NCBI GenBank assembly: GCA_001567255.1
Contig: LNBW01000067.1
Coordinates: 104,259-168,258, forward strand
Length of the DNA stretch: 64,000 nt
From: Bacteroidetes bacterium OLB9
GTDB taxonomy: Bacteria > Bacteroidota > Bacteroidia > Chitinophagales > Saprospiraceae
Reading direction: 5' to 3'
A program made the translations under genes and the position numbers. The notes beneath the pieces are model-generated. The model was not told the origin of the DNA. It searched no databases and was given only the letters and a program-made list of their open reading frames with translations. This document shows positions 8,511-18,871 of the stretch, in pieces. The first letter of the stretch is position 1, and every line of letters starts with the position of its first letter.

Positions 8511-11500
8511 TCAACTAAAGAGATACACAATATCTTCTCGAGTGAGACTCTTGAAAAATGCTGAATCCTCTTGAATAATTTCGCGCGTGAGTGCTAGCTT
8601 CCGCTCTTGCAACTTGACGATTTTTTCTTCGACTGAATCTTTACATATCATTCTATAGGCAAAAAATTTTATGGGTCTGACCAATACGATGTGCCCTATC
8701 TATAGCTTGCTGTTCAACCGCAGGATTCCACCATGGATCCACGATATATACATAGTCAGCAGCAGTAAGGTTGAGTCCGACACCTCCTGCTTTCAGCGAT
8801 ATCAGAAAAACTTTTATTTCTTTGTTGTTTTGAAAGAATTCAACCTGCTTTTTGCGATCAGCCGCCGGAGTGCTACCATCCAAATAACAGTATTGAATAC
8901 CCATTCCATCTAATTCCTTGCGGATTAATGCCAGCATTTCAGTAAACTGAGAGAATACCAGCATTTTATGGTCACCCATATTCTCTTCAATTTCGCGTAC
9001 CAATTCCTTAATTTTAATACCCTTGGTGGGTTTTATTTCTGAGTCCTTAATAAGACGAGGATCATCACATATTTGTCGTAATCTAAGCAGACCTTCTAGT
9101 ATATATATTCCCGACTTTGACATACCTTCTTTATCTATCTTCTGCAATACAGAGTTACGGTAAAAATCACGATATTCGTCATAAACCGATTTCTGCTGTT
9201 TGTCCATCTGACACCAAAGGATGGTCTCTGTCTTATCAGGCAAATCCATCTCTACTTCGCCTTTTGTACGACGTAAAATAAATGGTTTAATCAAATTTCT
9301 CAGATATAAACCGGTGTCCTTGTCTCCATTTTTGTCAATAGGATTAGCAAATTCTGTCCTGAAAAACTCTCTTGCACCGAGCATTCCCGGGTTGAGAAAA
9401 TTAAACTGAGCATAAATGTCGTATGTATTATTTTGAAGTGGCGTTCCACTCAGTATAAATCTATTGCGGGCTTTGAGCAACTGAACTGCTTTGGTAGAGA
9501 TTGCATCCGGATTTTTGATTGCCTGACTTTCATCTAAAATTACATATTCCCACTCATACTTCATGAGTCGTTCAATTTCATTTCTAATCACACCATAAGT
9601 TGAAATTATGATGTCATTTTCTTCATAATATGTATCGTCAATCACCCTATCTGATCCATAAAAGATATGAAATTTCAAATCCGGCGCAAATTTTTTGAGT
9701 TCATTTTCCCAGTTAAATATCAATGACGTAGGACACACGATCAAGCTTGTGGGATGATTGTACTTTTGCTTGACATAAGCCAGAAAGGTGATCGCTTGCA
9801 AAGTCTTACCAAGTCCCATATCATCCGCTAAACACCCACCCCAAGAAATCTCATCCAGTACTTGCATCCATTGATATCCGGTATGCTGATACGGTCTAAG
9901 TTCTGCTCTAATCGTTTCTGGTATGGGTTCAGGTTTAATGTCTTTCAGGTGCAACAATTTTTGCTTTTTTTCATTAATCTCGTCAATAACTTCCTGATTG
10001 TCTATTTCATTAAAGAGCATTTCGACGATATTAAATTGCCTTTTATTAATTCTCAGGCCTTCTTTATCTTCAATTGAAAACTTGAATAGGTTACTATACC
10101 TAGTAATCCATTCTTCAGGCAAAATACCAAAAGAGCCATCTCCTAACACTATAAAATTTTGACCACTCAATATAGCCTTTCGAATATCCCTTAACGACAC
10201 TTCCATATCGCCCCAACTAACTTTCACATGAATATCAAACCAGTCAATACCACTACTGATATTCATGTCCCATTTAGGTGTTGCAGTATTGTATTTAAAT
10301 TGTTTGAGGTTGTCAATACCTTCCAGGCGTATATCTTTTGACATCACATTCCTCGCAAAGTCTATAAACCAGTTTTTCTTCATCACCTCATCAAATGGTA
10401 GTGTGAAAAATGGCTGAAAGCGCTGATTACTGAAATGTGAATGGCGCGACTTGATAAACTCTATAAAATCTTTTTCCTCATACTGATCTCTCAAAAGTAG
10501 ATACTTTATGCCCTCTTCTTGTATATAATGCTGAGCATCATCTCGCATATCAAGCTCCAGATGGCCATATCCGAATTTGGGCTCTATAATCAGCATGTTT
10601 TTAGCCTCTCTTAGATATACTACAGGCGACATGGCATACTCTCTGGTAGTATAGGATAAGGAAGCTGGAAGATGAATACCATAATGACTGACCAGAGGGT
10701 GCAAGAGTTCCTTCACTACTATATCTTCATACTTAACCGAAAAAATGAGTTTACCCGAAGGCATTTCATTCATCAATTCGATGAAATGATTATTTTTATT
10801 GAGATATAGTATTCCATTACTTAAGATAAGTTTACCTCCATAAATCTGTTTACTTTCGCCACTGTTGATCACTATATTATTATCAATATCTCTGAACACT
10901 GACTCGATAATGATAAACTTGTCGGTTTTATCTACCTTCAAATCAGCATAGACATAATCTTCTGCCAGCTTGACGTCTTCTAAATTGCTTGCTGCAAAAT
11001 GATTATTGCCTACCATCACTTTAAGTCCATCCCATGCAGCTAAAAAGGACCAATGTTCTTCAATTTTATCATAAAAATACCGGAGATATTGATTTCTCGA
11101 GGATTCAGAAACGTTAGAACTGAAGTAGCTGAATGACCCCGAGTGATAATTCATAGAAATTTTTTCTCCAAATCTGAGAAAACTAAAATCCATTAAAACT
11201 TCCAGTTTATCTGAATCAAGTACGTGGAGCAGATGAAGGTTTTCTTCTTTGCCTATCAATACTTTTGTCAATTTTAAATTACCCTTTGCACCCGGCTCTG
11301 ATTTATAGGCTTCCAGTTTTACAGGTGCATTGGTAAATATGTCGTCTGTCAGATGAAAATATACACCTATGTTATAATGGTCATCTTTATATTTGCTTTT
11401 TCTAATCTTTGTCGCATCCTCTTTTATCAAAGATTTTAATCTGCCAAGATGCCTTGTACTGACAAATTGAGCAGGAACTTTAGATAGGATTAATCTGTTA

Positions 11501-12354
11501 CCATAATCATTGTCAAATGTAAATTCCTTTGCCTCGGGATCATCTACCGTTATACCATATTCTTCTAATAATCTGTTTTTTTCATTATCAATATTGATGT
11601 ATTTCACAAAAAAATCCCGACCATGATTTCTCATCAGATAGTAGAGCGTTTCTACTGCATGATGACACAATTGTGATGGAATAACCTCTCCACAACTACA
11701 TGTAATCAACATATCGGCATTTTCATTCACTCGAATTTGCACTTGATTTTGTTGATGCCTATACTCACGCATCATGTCTATACCATCTTTGTACTCTTTT
11801 AATTTTTTGAACGATTTACCAACTTTTAAATTTACATTCAGTTTCGGATAAATTTGAAACAACTTATTTGTTGTCAGTGCCCTTACATTTTTTATTAGAA
11901 ATGGGCCGTCAGCTGCTACCTTTTCTGTGATTTGACCGATTGAATCGGTTGTCAGTGATGTATTAGGTGGTACAGCATCTAAAAGGTGCTCTGATCGTTT
12001 CAAAAGTTCTTGCTGGATAACATCCAATGCTTCATCCTTTAATTTTCTTTCCTTTCTTTGCAGACTCTTGATCATCGAATGAATGACACGAGCAGTATGA
12101 ATACACTTGTCATCGATAGCAAATGAATTACAGTCGCACTGAATCCCAATTGAATTATTGACCTTTTTTACTAGCACTGAGTGATGGCCATCACCATCAT
12201 CCACTAGGAAAGTAAGGTATTGCCCTAATAATCGTCTGGGATGTACGAGGTTGTCCAATCTCGGATATCCAGAGAAAGGAACCACATATTTGTCCTGCAT
12301 TTGCATCAACTCTTCCAGCTCAAAAGCATCGGGAATTTCTATCGGTACACTCAA
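8511..12354 (-). CDS. SWIM zinc-finger SNF2-family helicase, frameshift near 3' end
   Basis: Large Swi2/Snf2 ATPase that moves along DNA, in the bacterial RapA/HepA-like group with an N-terminal SWIM module. The intact frame is 8653-12354 (1233 aa). Features: a SWIM zinc finger near residues 70-95 (CDCNSF..CIHTARV) and a second Cys/His cluster near 220-240, then the ATPase core with Walker A DDMGLGKT, Walker B DESQ (DEAH-box position), SGTPLQNN, and the helicase C half ending in DRAHRIGQ. The frame breaks right after this motif, at the six-A run 8661-8666. Removing one base lets it continue as AYRMICKDSVEEKI to a stop at 8511, the usual C-terminal helix, total about 1280 aa. Confidence 0.9.
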
Positions 12355-12396
12355 TTTACCTATTTTTAAAATTCGGCCAAACTACAAAAATTGAAA

Positions 12397-13352
12397 TTAT
12401 CTCAAAGAAATTATAGTTTTTTCTAATTTATTTAATTCATTTTGATTGATTTTTGAATATCCACTGCGTTGGCTTAGTATTTCACCGAGGTATTCTTGCT
12501 CTGTTTGACCTGGAGTTGGTATCCAGATGGCTTTCAAATTCAAATGATGTACATCCATCACTGTACTGTAACCTGAACGAGATATCAATAATTTAGCCCT
12601 ATTCAATACATTGGCCATTGTTTCTCCTGTCATGATGTCTATCACTTGAATATGGTTTGCACCAAAGTCATTTTGATTTGTGTCCACACCTCTGACAAAT
12701 ACAATAGACTGATCCCTCATCTTGACTAGTACAGTGAGTAATTTTGACTCCAGTATGGTTCTCTGTGGCTCTGGGCCGGACAAAACGACCAGGATATCAA
12801 TGTCTTTATCGATCTCCTTCTTTTCAATCCTGGTTAAAGGTCCTATATAGACAGCATTATCCATTGCTCCGGATGATAATGCCGGACAAAGAGCCTTTTT
12901 TCCATCGTAATCTGGAATGATACAAATATCAAACTGCCTAATAAAATATCTATGTATCGATGTGGCGAGATAAGAAATAAAGCGATTTGGATGTAATATT
13001 TTCCATTGATGTGTCATGTAAATATTGCGCGAAAGCGAAGATCGAAACATCAACCTATTATCCGATAAAATAACAGTAGCATTATACTTTTTAACTAATT
13101 GTTCTGCCTTCTTTTTTTCCTGGTTTATTGCTCGGAGTATGCCTATTGAAGACACTGCTATATTAGCTACAATACTGTTGTATTTATATTGAATTCCATA
13201 AGCAGGCAACCTTTCACATGCCAGATCAGGAAACTCCTTCTGAAGTAGTTGAAGCGCATCACCATCAGAAGCGATGATGATTTTTTGCAACACTTAGTCA
13301 ACCACTTAATCACCGGTATGCATCGAGAGGCATGACCCAAACCCCAGTTCAA
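12397..13352 (-). CDS. MurG-like glycosyltransferase, frameshifted N-terminus
   Basis: Glycosyltransferase of the GT-B, MurG/UDP-GlcNAc-type family, target unknown. The main frame (12397-13293, 298 aa) begins with GTG just after a TAA and lacks the donor-site N-terminus. That part, APLNWGLGHASRC (glycine-rich loop), lies in the other frame up to about 13376. A single extra base in the TT pair at 13294-13295 joins them. The N-terminal segment has no ATG in frame; removing one base from the six-A run 13383-13388 would connect it to an ATG at 13428, 24 bases after the rng stop. C-terminal marks include SRSGYSTVMD and PTPGQTEQEYLG, typical of this family. Either a two-error sequence or a real pseudogene. 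Confidence 0.7.
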
Positions 13353-13451
13353 AGGAGCGATAATGACGATATCATTCTCGTTAAAAAAGCGGTGATAACC
13401 TGTCTATATTCAGTGATGACAATCCCATGACGGGATAAATTTATGGTATTA

Positions 13452-15002
13452 CTATGAAAGTCGGATCTCATCATCTGATTCATCATAAAACTTATATTCA
13501 TATAGATGATAATTAGGTTCAGCTTTGAGTGTGATCCATTTTTTATATTTCCACATCCACTTCATGTGCAGGCTTGGAAAACCTGATTTCAAAAAGGCAT
13601 ACACATATTGATTACAACAAAGTTTGACCTTGCTCTTTGGACGAGACTGATAGATATAACTTAAATCTCTCTCCATATCATCAACAATCAGGATGGAAGG
13701 ATTAACTTTACCTGAGCCCAGACACGTCGGACAAACTTCTGAGGTATCAATATTGACTTCTGGTCGTGTACGCTGGCGAGTGATCTGCATCAAACCAAAC
13801 TTACTCAAAGGTAAAACTGTATGCTGAGCACGATCATTGGCCATAAACTCCCGCATTTTATTATACAGACTCGTTTTGTTCTCTGAAGTCCGCATATCAA
13901 TAAAGTCGATGATGATCAACCCACCGAGATCCCTAAGTCTAAGTTGTCTGGCTATCTCTTCAGCTGCTTCTAGATTGACAGAAATGGCTGCTTCTTCCTG
14001 GTCTTTTTTTACCATTTTTGGGCCGCTATTCACATCTATAACATGCATCGCTTCTGTATGCTCAATGATCACATAGGCACCACTCGACATGGTAGATGTC
14101 TTACCAAAAGAGGCTTTGATCTGTCGATTGATATCATAGTGGTCAAAAATATGCCTATTGCCTTTATACTGAGTTAGGATTTTTACTTTGTCCGGTGCTA
14201 TACCCTGCAGATATTCTCTAATGGATAAATACATCTCTTTATTATCAATGATAATTTTATTGAAGTTATCATTGAGAATGTCACGTAGCAAACTCGAGGT
14301 TTTATCAATCTCGCTCAGTATTTTCTGCGGAGATTTGGCTTGCTTCAATTGTTCGAAGATGGTATTCCATTTAGCCTCCAGTTCCTTAATATCATTATGC
14401 AGATCAGCGACTTTTTTGCCTTCAGCTGCTGTCCTTACAATCACCCCAAAATTTTTGGGTTTAATACTATCCACAAGCACTTTTAGCCGTTTTCTTTCAT
14501 CATTAGTGCCGATTTTTTTTGAAACAGCAACAATATTAGAAAATGGAGTCAGTACAACATATCTTCCGGGTAGTGTCAATTCACAACTTAATCGAGGTCC
14601 TTTGGTCGAAATCGGTTCTTTGAGGACTTGCACCAGAACCATATCGTTTTTCTTAAAAACCTGATCGATTTTCCCAGTCTTTGGATTATCAGGTTCGAGT
14701 GTAAATCCATCTAATAGTTTATGCTGATAAGAACCATTGATTACTGCATTAGTGTATTTAATCAGCGATTTAATTTGTGGCCCTAAGTCAGTATAGTGCA
14801 AAAAAGCATCTTTTCTATGGCCAATATCCATAAAACCAGCATTAAGTCCCGGCATCAGTTTCTTGGCACTGGCGAGAAATATATCCCCAACCGAAGAACT
14901 ACTATTGGTCTTCTGACTATGGACTTCTACAAGTTTCATATCCTCCAGCAATGCAATTTCTACTTCTGAAGGAGATGTTTTAATAACTAATTCCTTTTCC
15001 AA
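13452..15002 (-). CDS. rng: Ribonuclease G/E family endoribonuclease
   Basis: Endoribonuclease for rRNA maturation and mRNA decay. 516 aa. An S1-like RNA-binding region occupies about residues 37-130. The catalytic metal Asp residues are in HVIDVNSGP and IIIDFIDM, and the Cys-x-x-Cys zinc link is CPTCLGSGK near the end of the catalytic core. It lacks the long disordered tail of RNase E, so RNase G-type. It lies downstream of HU, the TPR gene and the small basic protein on the same strand, but with a hairpin and a ~500-base spacer between, so it probably has its own promoter. Confidence 0.93.
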   Translation of the reverse strand: MEKELVIKTSPSEVEIALLEDMKLVEVHSQKTNSSSSVGDIFLASAKKLMPGLNAGFMDIGHRKDAFLHYTDLGPQIKSLIKYTNAVINGSYQHKLLDGFTLEPDNPKTGKIDQVFKKNDMVLVQVLKEPISTKGPRLSCELTLPGRYVVLTPFSNIVAVSKKIGTNDERKRLKVLVDSIKPKNFGVIVRTAAEGKKVADLHNDIKELEAKWNTIFEQLKQAKSPQKILSEIDKTSSLLRDILNDNFNKIIIDNKEMYLSIREYLQGIAPDKVKILTQYKGNRHIFDHYDINRQIKASFGKTSTMSSGAYVIIEHTEAMHVIDVNSGPKMVKKDQEEAAISVNLEAAEEIARQLRLRDLGGLIIIDFIDMRTSENKTSLYNKMREFMANDRAQHTVLPLSKFGLMQITRQRTRPEVNIDTSEVCPTCLGSGKVNPSILIVDDMERDLSYIYQSRPKSKVKLCCNQYVYAFLKSGFPSLHMKWMWKYKKWITLKAEPNYHLYEYKFYDESDDEIRLS

Positions 15003-15462
15003 AACAAAATTTTGTTCATTTACAAATGAATGAATCCAAACACAACGAATTAGTAATGTAGTCTGAGAGTACTATAAAATCAGATGATAAAAATACTGAT
15101 CATACAGCACCTATATATCAACCCCTTACCGGGAATATACTCAGCTCTTGCAGCAGTACAATACAACATTTCACTTGATTATATATTGTCGATGATGTAC
15201 AGCATAGACCATCTGAGCACATCTTAAAATAGGAAGGAAAAGTGAATAAGTATGGTTAGTTTCTATATTAGTTTTTACAAAATCACACGTGCTATCTTGC
15301 TCAATTATGTGGTTGTGTCCTCACCTTCGCTCAGTCAAATACTGAAATGAAAGGAAGGTGAATTATTCTCTTTTATTAAAATACTATTATTTTCTTATTT
15401 GAGTTCGGTTTAGGGCTATTTTGGATTCACTTTTATTGATTTCTTCCCGATAAAGAATATAA
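15003..15462. other. Spacer upstream of rng
   Basis: No gene supported. One inverted repeat is visible: TCACCTT near 15320-15327 and AAGGTGA near 15355-15361, around a 28-base loop. The rng promoter should lie here on the minus strand; I do not see a convincing TAnnTTTG. Confidence 0.4.
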
Positions 15463-15510
15463 AACTGACTTTAGTCAAGAAATTACATTCTTCCTCAACT
15501 AAAGTCAGTT
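15463..15510 (-). terminator. Long stem-loop, terminator of the HU-TPR-small protein unit
   Basis: AACTGACTTTAGT (15463-15475) pairs perfectly with ACTAAAGTCAGTT (15498-15510). On the minus strand it lies 14 bases after the stop of the small basic protein and is followed by a T-rich run, which fits an intrinsic terminator. The long loop leaves room for other roles. Confidence 0.6.
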
Positions 15511-15524
15511 ATGGTCAGACTATA

Positions 15525-15621
15525 TTATCTGTTCTTCTTCTTATGTCTGTTTTTTCTTAATCTCTTCTTACGCTTATGCGTCGAAATCTTATGACGCTTT
15601 CTTTTTTTTCCCACAAGGCAT
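15525..15621 (-). CDS. 31-residue very basic ribosomal-type protein, frameshifted
   Basis: Reading from the ATG at 15621 gives MPCGKKKK and a stop after 10 residues. If one base is dropped from the eight-T run at 15602-15609, the frame becomes MPCGKKRKRHKISTHKRKK followed by RLRKNRHKKKNR and a stop at 15525, 31 residues of which nearly two thirds are Lys, Arg or His. This is the conserved Bacteroidota small protein type that resembles the AURKAIP1/COX24 (mS38, bS22-like) ribosomal peptides. The resemblance is from memory of the motif, not a search. It lies 19 bases downstream of the TPR gene. Confidence 0.7.
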
Positions 15622-15640
15622 TTTTAAAAAATTTTTTAAA

Positions 15641-16423
15641 TTAATGAACACATTTATCTCGATAAAACTTTGCTTTCTCAGGCTCGCTGGCAGCTTCATA
15701 AGCTTCAGCAAGCAAGCAAATGGTATTTTGATTTTCAGGGTTTATAATGATAGCCGCTTCAAGCCTTTCAATCGCTTTATCTATCTGATTCGTTTGTATC
15801 GCCAGTCGCCCTAGTTGATTAAGAACCGGTACATTTTCAGGATACTTCTGATTCAGTTCTCTAAGCATGAGAATACCCTGCATCGGGTTGTCCTTATCAG
15901 GATTATCCACATAACACACGGCCAGGTTAATACGAGCTTCGATATTGTCAGGATTCAGTGAAATGGCATTTTCAAAAGCTCTGATGGCTCTTTTAGAGCA
16001 AAACTCTCGAGTTCTATCATCCTTTAACTTGACAAAACAGATCTCATATGTTGTACCAGCAATGGACCATGCAGAATCACTTTGTACAAGGTTTGCGATA
16101 TTTTCTGCATAAATACCTGATAAAGCAGGATATCCATACTCGTACCACGTCCCAGATAAAGCTTTCAGCACTTCTATTTTTTTAATCGTATCCACCCCTG
16201 ATTTATCCAGATCCATCTGAATGGCATCAATAACCGAAGTCTGATTTTTATTCAGCTTCGGACGAGCCTCCTTCAGCAGATTTTCTAAACTGGTTGCTTC
16301 AACTGTTACTGCTCTGGACTTTTCCAGTGCTTTCTGTTTAGGAGGAATAATGTCAAATCCATAGAATAAAGCTACAAACAATACTATTGCAACACCAATA
16401 ACAATTCCTTGTTGCCTATTCAT
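15641..16423 (-). CDS. Membrane-anchored TPR protein
   Basis: 260 aa. An uncleaved-looking N-terminal membrane helix at residues 7-24 is followed by a charged linker and tetratricopeptide-type helices from about 120 to 255 (segments such as NPDNIEARINLAVCYVDNP and NQIDKAIERLEAAIIINPE have the TPR spacing). It probably acts as a scaffold facing the periplasm. It follows HU by 27 bases and precedes the small basic protein, a gene order I associate with the HU-rng neighbourhood of Bacteroidota. Confidence 0.8.
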   Translation of the reverse strand: MNRQQGIVIGVAIVLFVALFYGFDIIPPKQKALEKSRAVTVEATSLENLLKEARPKLNKNQTSVIDAIQMDLDKSGVDTIKKIEVLKALSGTWYEYGYPALSGIYAENIANLVQSDSAWSIAGTTYEICFVKLKDDRTREFCSKRAIRAFENAISLNPDNIEARINLAVCYVDNPDKDNPMQGILMLRELNQKYPENVPVLNQLGRLAIQTNQIDKAIERLEAAIIINPENQNTICLLAEAYEAASEPEKAKFYRDKCVH

Positions 16424-16450
16424 CCTAGTTTAACTATCTTAAAAAAATTA

Positions 16451-16765
16451 TTAATCATCATCTCCATCGTCCTCAGGTAGAGAAGTGACATTTTCCTTCA
16501 CCTGATCTACGAAAACTTTAGCTGGTTTAAACGAAGGGATGAAATGTTCGGGAATTTCAATGGACTTATTTTTCTTAATGTGGCGGCCTATTTTCTTAGC
16601 TCTCTTTTTGATAACAAACGAGCCGAAGCCTCTCACATAAACATTTTCTCCATCAGACAAAGAATTTTTAACTTCCTTAAAAAACATCTCAAGTGTTACA
16701 AGGACATCCACCTTAGGAACCCCTGTTTTTTCTGTAATAATGTTGACCAAATCAGCCTTTCGCAT
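16451..16765 (-). CDS. HU/IHF-family DNA-binding protein
   Basis: Histone-like DNA-bending protein, 104 aa. It has the N-terminal helices MRKADLVNIITEKTG, then the conserved GFGSF turn (residues 46-50), a beta-arm rich in Lys/Arg, and an FKPAK closing strand. The acidic tail EDDGDDD is an addition beyond the ~90-residue core. It is the first gene of the minus-strand group that continues with the TPR protein. Confidence 0.93.
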   Translation of the reverse strand: MRKADLVNIITEKTGVPKVDVLVTLEMFFKEVKNSLSDGENVYVRGFGSFVIKKRAKKIGRHIKKNKSIEIPEHFIPSFKPAKVFVDQVKENVTSLPEDDGDDD

Positions 16766-16968
16766 TGTATAAATTTTAACTTTACTATAATCGATTTTAT
16801 ATACTTTCGTTCAAAATGAGTGCAAATTTCGCAATTTATTGCAATTAAGAAAATTATTTACCTTTTTTTTAGCCCAAAATCTAAAATTTAGACGATTTAA
16901 TCAGTTCATTTACAGTAATTTACTATATAAACTCAATAATAAGCATCTATATTTAGCTATTTTCAGGC

Positions 16969-16977
16969 TATCTTTGC
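16969..16977 (+). promoter_or_regulatory. Bacteroidota -7 element before yicC
   Basis: TATCTTTGC matches the Bacteroidota sigma-ABfr -7 consensus TAnnTTTG. It lies 19 bases before the yicC ATG, so the transcript would have a very short leader. No clear TTG -33 element. Confidence 0.5.
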
Positions 16978-16995
16978 AGCTTCAAATACAATCAC

Positions 16996-17871
16996 ATGGT
17001 ATTATCAATGACAGGCTTTGGTCATGCTAAAATTGACTTCAATGGCAAAATTATAAGAGTGGAAATCAAATCACTCAATGCCAGAACTACTGAAATAAGA
17101 AGCAAACTGCCTAATGCTTTCAGAGAAAGAGAGATGGATCTCAGGAAGAAAGTCATGGATGCACTACAAAGAGGTAAGATTGATATGACCATCTCAATTG
17201 ACGGATTTTCTGACGAAGAAAATGCTTTTATCAATGCCGATGCTTTTAAAAAATATTATAAAGAACTATCTGCTCTGAGACAGGAATTACAGATTGAAAA
17301 TGGAGATATACTCCAGTCTATTCTACGTATTCCTAATGTCATAGGTCAAAGTGAGGAAATGGTTAGTGATGAAGAATGGACACTGATTGAAAAAGTGGTA
17401 GATGAAGCCATTAATAACATACAAAAATTCAGAGCTGATGAAGGAGTAGCGCTTGAAGCAGACCTGCAGGAACGTATCGATCAAATTGAAGGCCATCTGA
17501 AAGCAGTCGAACCCTTTGAAGCCCAAAGATTAGATCGTATCAAAGAACGCCTACGCAAAAATATGGAAGAGTTTGCCGTCAAGCAGCAAGTGGACCAGAA
17601 TAGATATGAGCAAGAAATACTTTATTATATAGAAAAGCTGGACATCAACGAGGAAAAGGTTCGCCTATCACAACACTGCTCTTATTTCAGAGAAGAGCTA
17701 AAAACAGGAAATGAACAAAAAGGTCGTAAATTGTCTTTTATAGCTCAGGAGATTGGTCGTGAAATCAATACCATGGGTGCCAAGGCCAATGATTCTGACA
17801 TTCAGCAATATGTCGTCATGATGAAAGACGAACTAGAAAAACTCAAGGAACAACTTGCAAACATTCTTTAG
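16996..17871 (+). CDS. YicC/YloC-family endoribonuclease
   Basis: Stress-related endoribonuclease of the YicC family, 291 aa, full length. The N-terminus MVLSMTGFGHAKID is the family signature; the middle is helical and charged and the C-terminus (GREINTMGAKANDSDIQ) is the conserved DUF1732 domain. It begins the operon yicC-gmk-apaG, with 2 bases to gmk. Confidence 0.93.
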   Translation: MVLSMTGFGHAKIDFNGKIIRVEIKSLNARTTEIRSKLPNAFREREMDLRKKVMDALQRGKIDMTISIDGFSDEENAFINADAFKKYYKELSALRQELQIENGDILQSILRIPNVIGQSEEMVSDEEWTLIEKVVDEAINNIQKFRADEGVALEADLQERIDQIEGHLKAVEPFEAQRLDRIKERLRKNMEEFAVKQQVDQNRYEQEILYYIEKLDINEEKVRLSQHCSYFREELKTGNEQKGRKLSFIAQEIGREINTMGAKANDSDIQQYVVMMKDELEKLKEQLANIL

Positions 17872-17873
17872 AT

Positions 17874-18461
17874 ATGGCCACATTTCAAGGTAAGATGTTT
17901 ATTTTCACTGCTCCGTCCGGTGCGGGGAAAACAACCATTGTCCGGTATCTTCTGAATAAATACCACGAGTTGGACTTTTCAGTATCAGCAACCACAAGAG
18001 CAAAGCGTGATTATGAAATGCATGGTCGTGATTACTATTTCATGGATACAAGTGAGTTTATGTCTCGGGTTGACAATGGCGAATTTGTAGAATGGGAAGA
18101 AGTGTATCAGAATCAGTTTTACGGCACTTTAAAAAGCGAAGTAGAAAGAATATGGTCTCAAGATAGTCATCTTGTTTTTGACATAGATGTCAAAGGGGCT
18201 CAAAAAATCAAGCAGCTCTATGGTAATCAGTGCCTTTCTGTATTTATCCGACCACCCTCTTTGGAGGCATTGATCGACCGACTGGTCAACAGGAATACAG
18301 AAACTGAAGAAACGCTTATAAAACGGATCAGCAAGGTAAAAAAGGAAATGGAATACCAGGACAATTTTGATATGGTTTTAGTCAATGATCAACTCGAACT
18401 TGCGTTTAAAGAGGCCAATCATATAGTTGAAACTTTTCTCTACGGAATCCCCCAATCATGA
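17874..18461 (+). CDS. gmk: Guanylate kinase
   Basis: Phosphorylates GMP to GDP. 195 aa. The P-loop APSGAGKTT starts at residue 13, the GMP-binding region contains SATTRAKRDYEMHGRDYYF, and the lid and C-terminal helix are complete. The last 4 bases overlap the apaG start (ATGA), so translation is likely coupled. Confidence 0.96.
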   Translation: MATFQGKMFIFTAPSGAGKTTIVRYLLNKYHELDFSVSATTRAKRDYEMHGRDYYFMDTSEFMSRVDNGEFVEWEEVYQNQFYGTLKSEVERIWSQDSHLVFDIDVKGAQKIKQLYGNQCLSVFIRPPSLEALIDRLVNRNTETEETLIKRISKVKKEMEYQDNFDMVLVNDQLELAFKEANHIVETFLYGIPQS

Positions 18462-18862
18462 GTGACAAAACTATAGTTTATACCAAGGTCACGTACAACA
18501 TTCATATCAGTGTGCTACCTTCTTACGAGCCGGATGAGTCCAATCCTGCTATTGGAAAATTTATTTATTCCTATCATGTTAAAATAGAAAATTTCAATAA
18601 TGTTAGAGTGAAGCTCCTCTCTCGTCACTGGCATATTGTGGACTCTATCCAGGTTCAACGAGAAGTTAGCGGCGAAGGTGTAATCGGTCATCAACCAGAA
18701 CTTGATCCGGGCGATCATTTTGAATACACCTCATGGTGTCCTTTACATAGCCCGATAGGTAAAATGTACGGCACCTATACTTTTAAAAATCTGGATACCG
18801 GTGAATTATGGTCGGTGGAAATTCCTGAATTTCTCTTAGTGTCTGACTTCAAACTGAATTAG
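18458..18862 (+). CDS. apaG: ApaG-domain protein (Co2+/Mg2+ efflux-associated)
   Basis: Single-domain ApaG/DUF525 protein of 134 aa with a fibronectin-III-like beta sandwich. Family motifs are YHVKIEN, LLSRHWHIVD, GVIGHQPELDPGDHFEYTS and GKMYGTY. The role is poorly known; in enterobacteria it is linked to Co2+ resistance. Last gene of the yicC-gmk unit, converging on the site-2 protease gene with 9 bases between. Confidence 0.93.
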   Translation: MSDKTIVYTKVTYNIHISVLPSYEPDESNPAIGKFIYSYHVKIENFNNVRVKLLSRHWHIVDSIQVQREVSGEGVIGHQPELDPGDHFEYTSWCPLHSPIGKMYGTYTFKNLDTGELWSVEIPEFLLVSDFKLN

Positions 18863-18871
18863 TTCTAAGAT

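Noticed and set aside
14188..14664. 158-codon plus-strand frame inside rng
   Set aside because: Antisense to the conserved RNase G catalytic core; no family marks.
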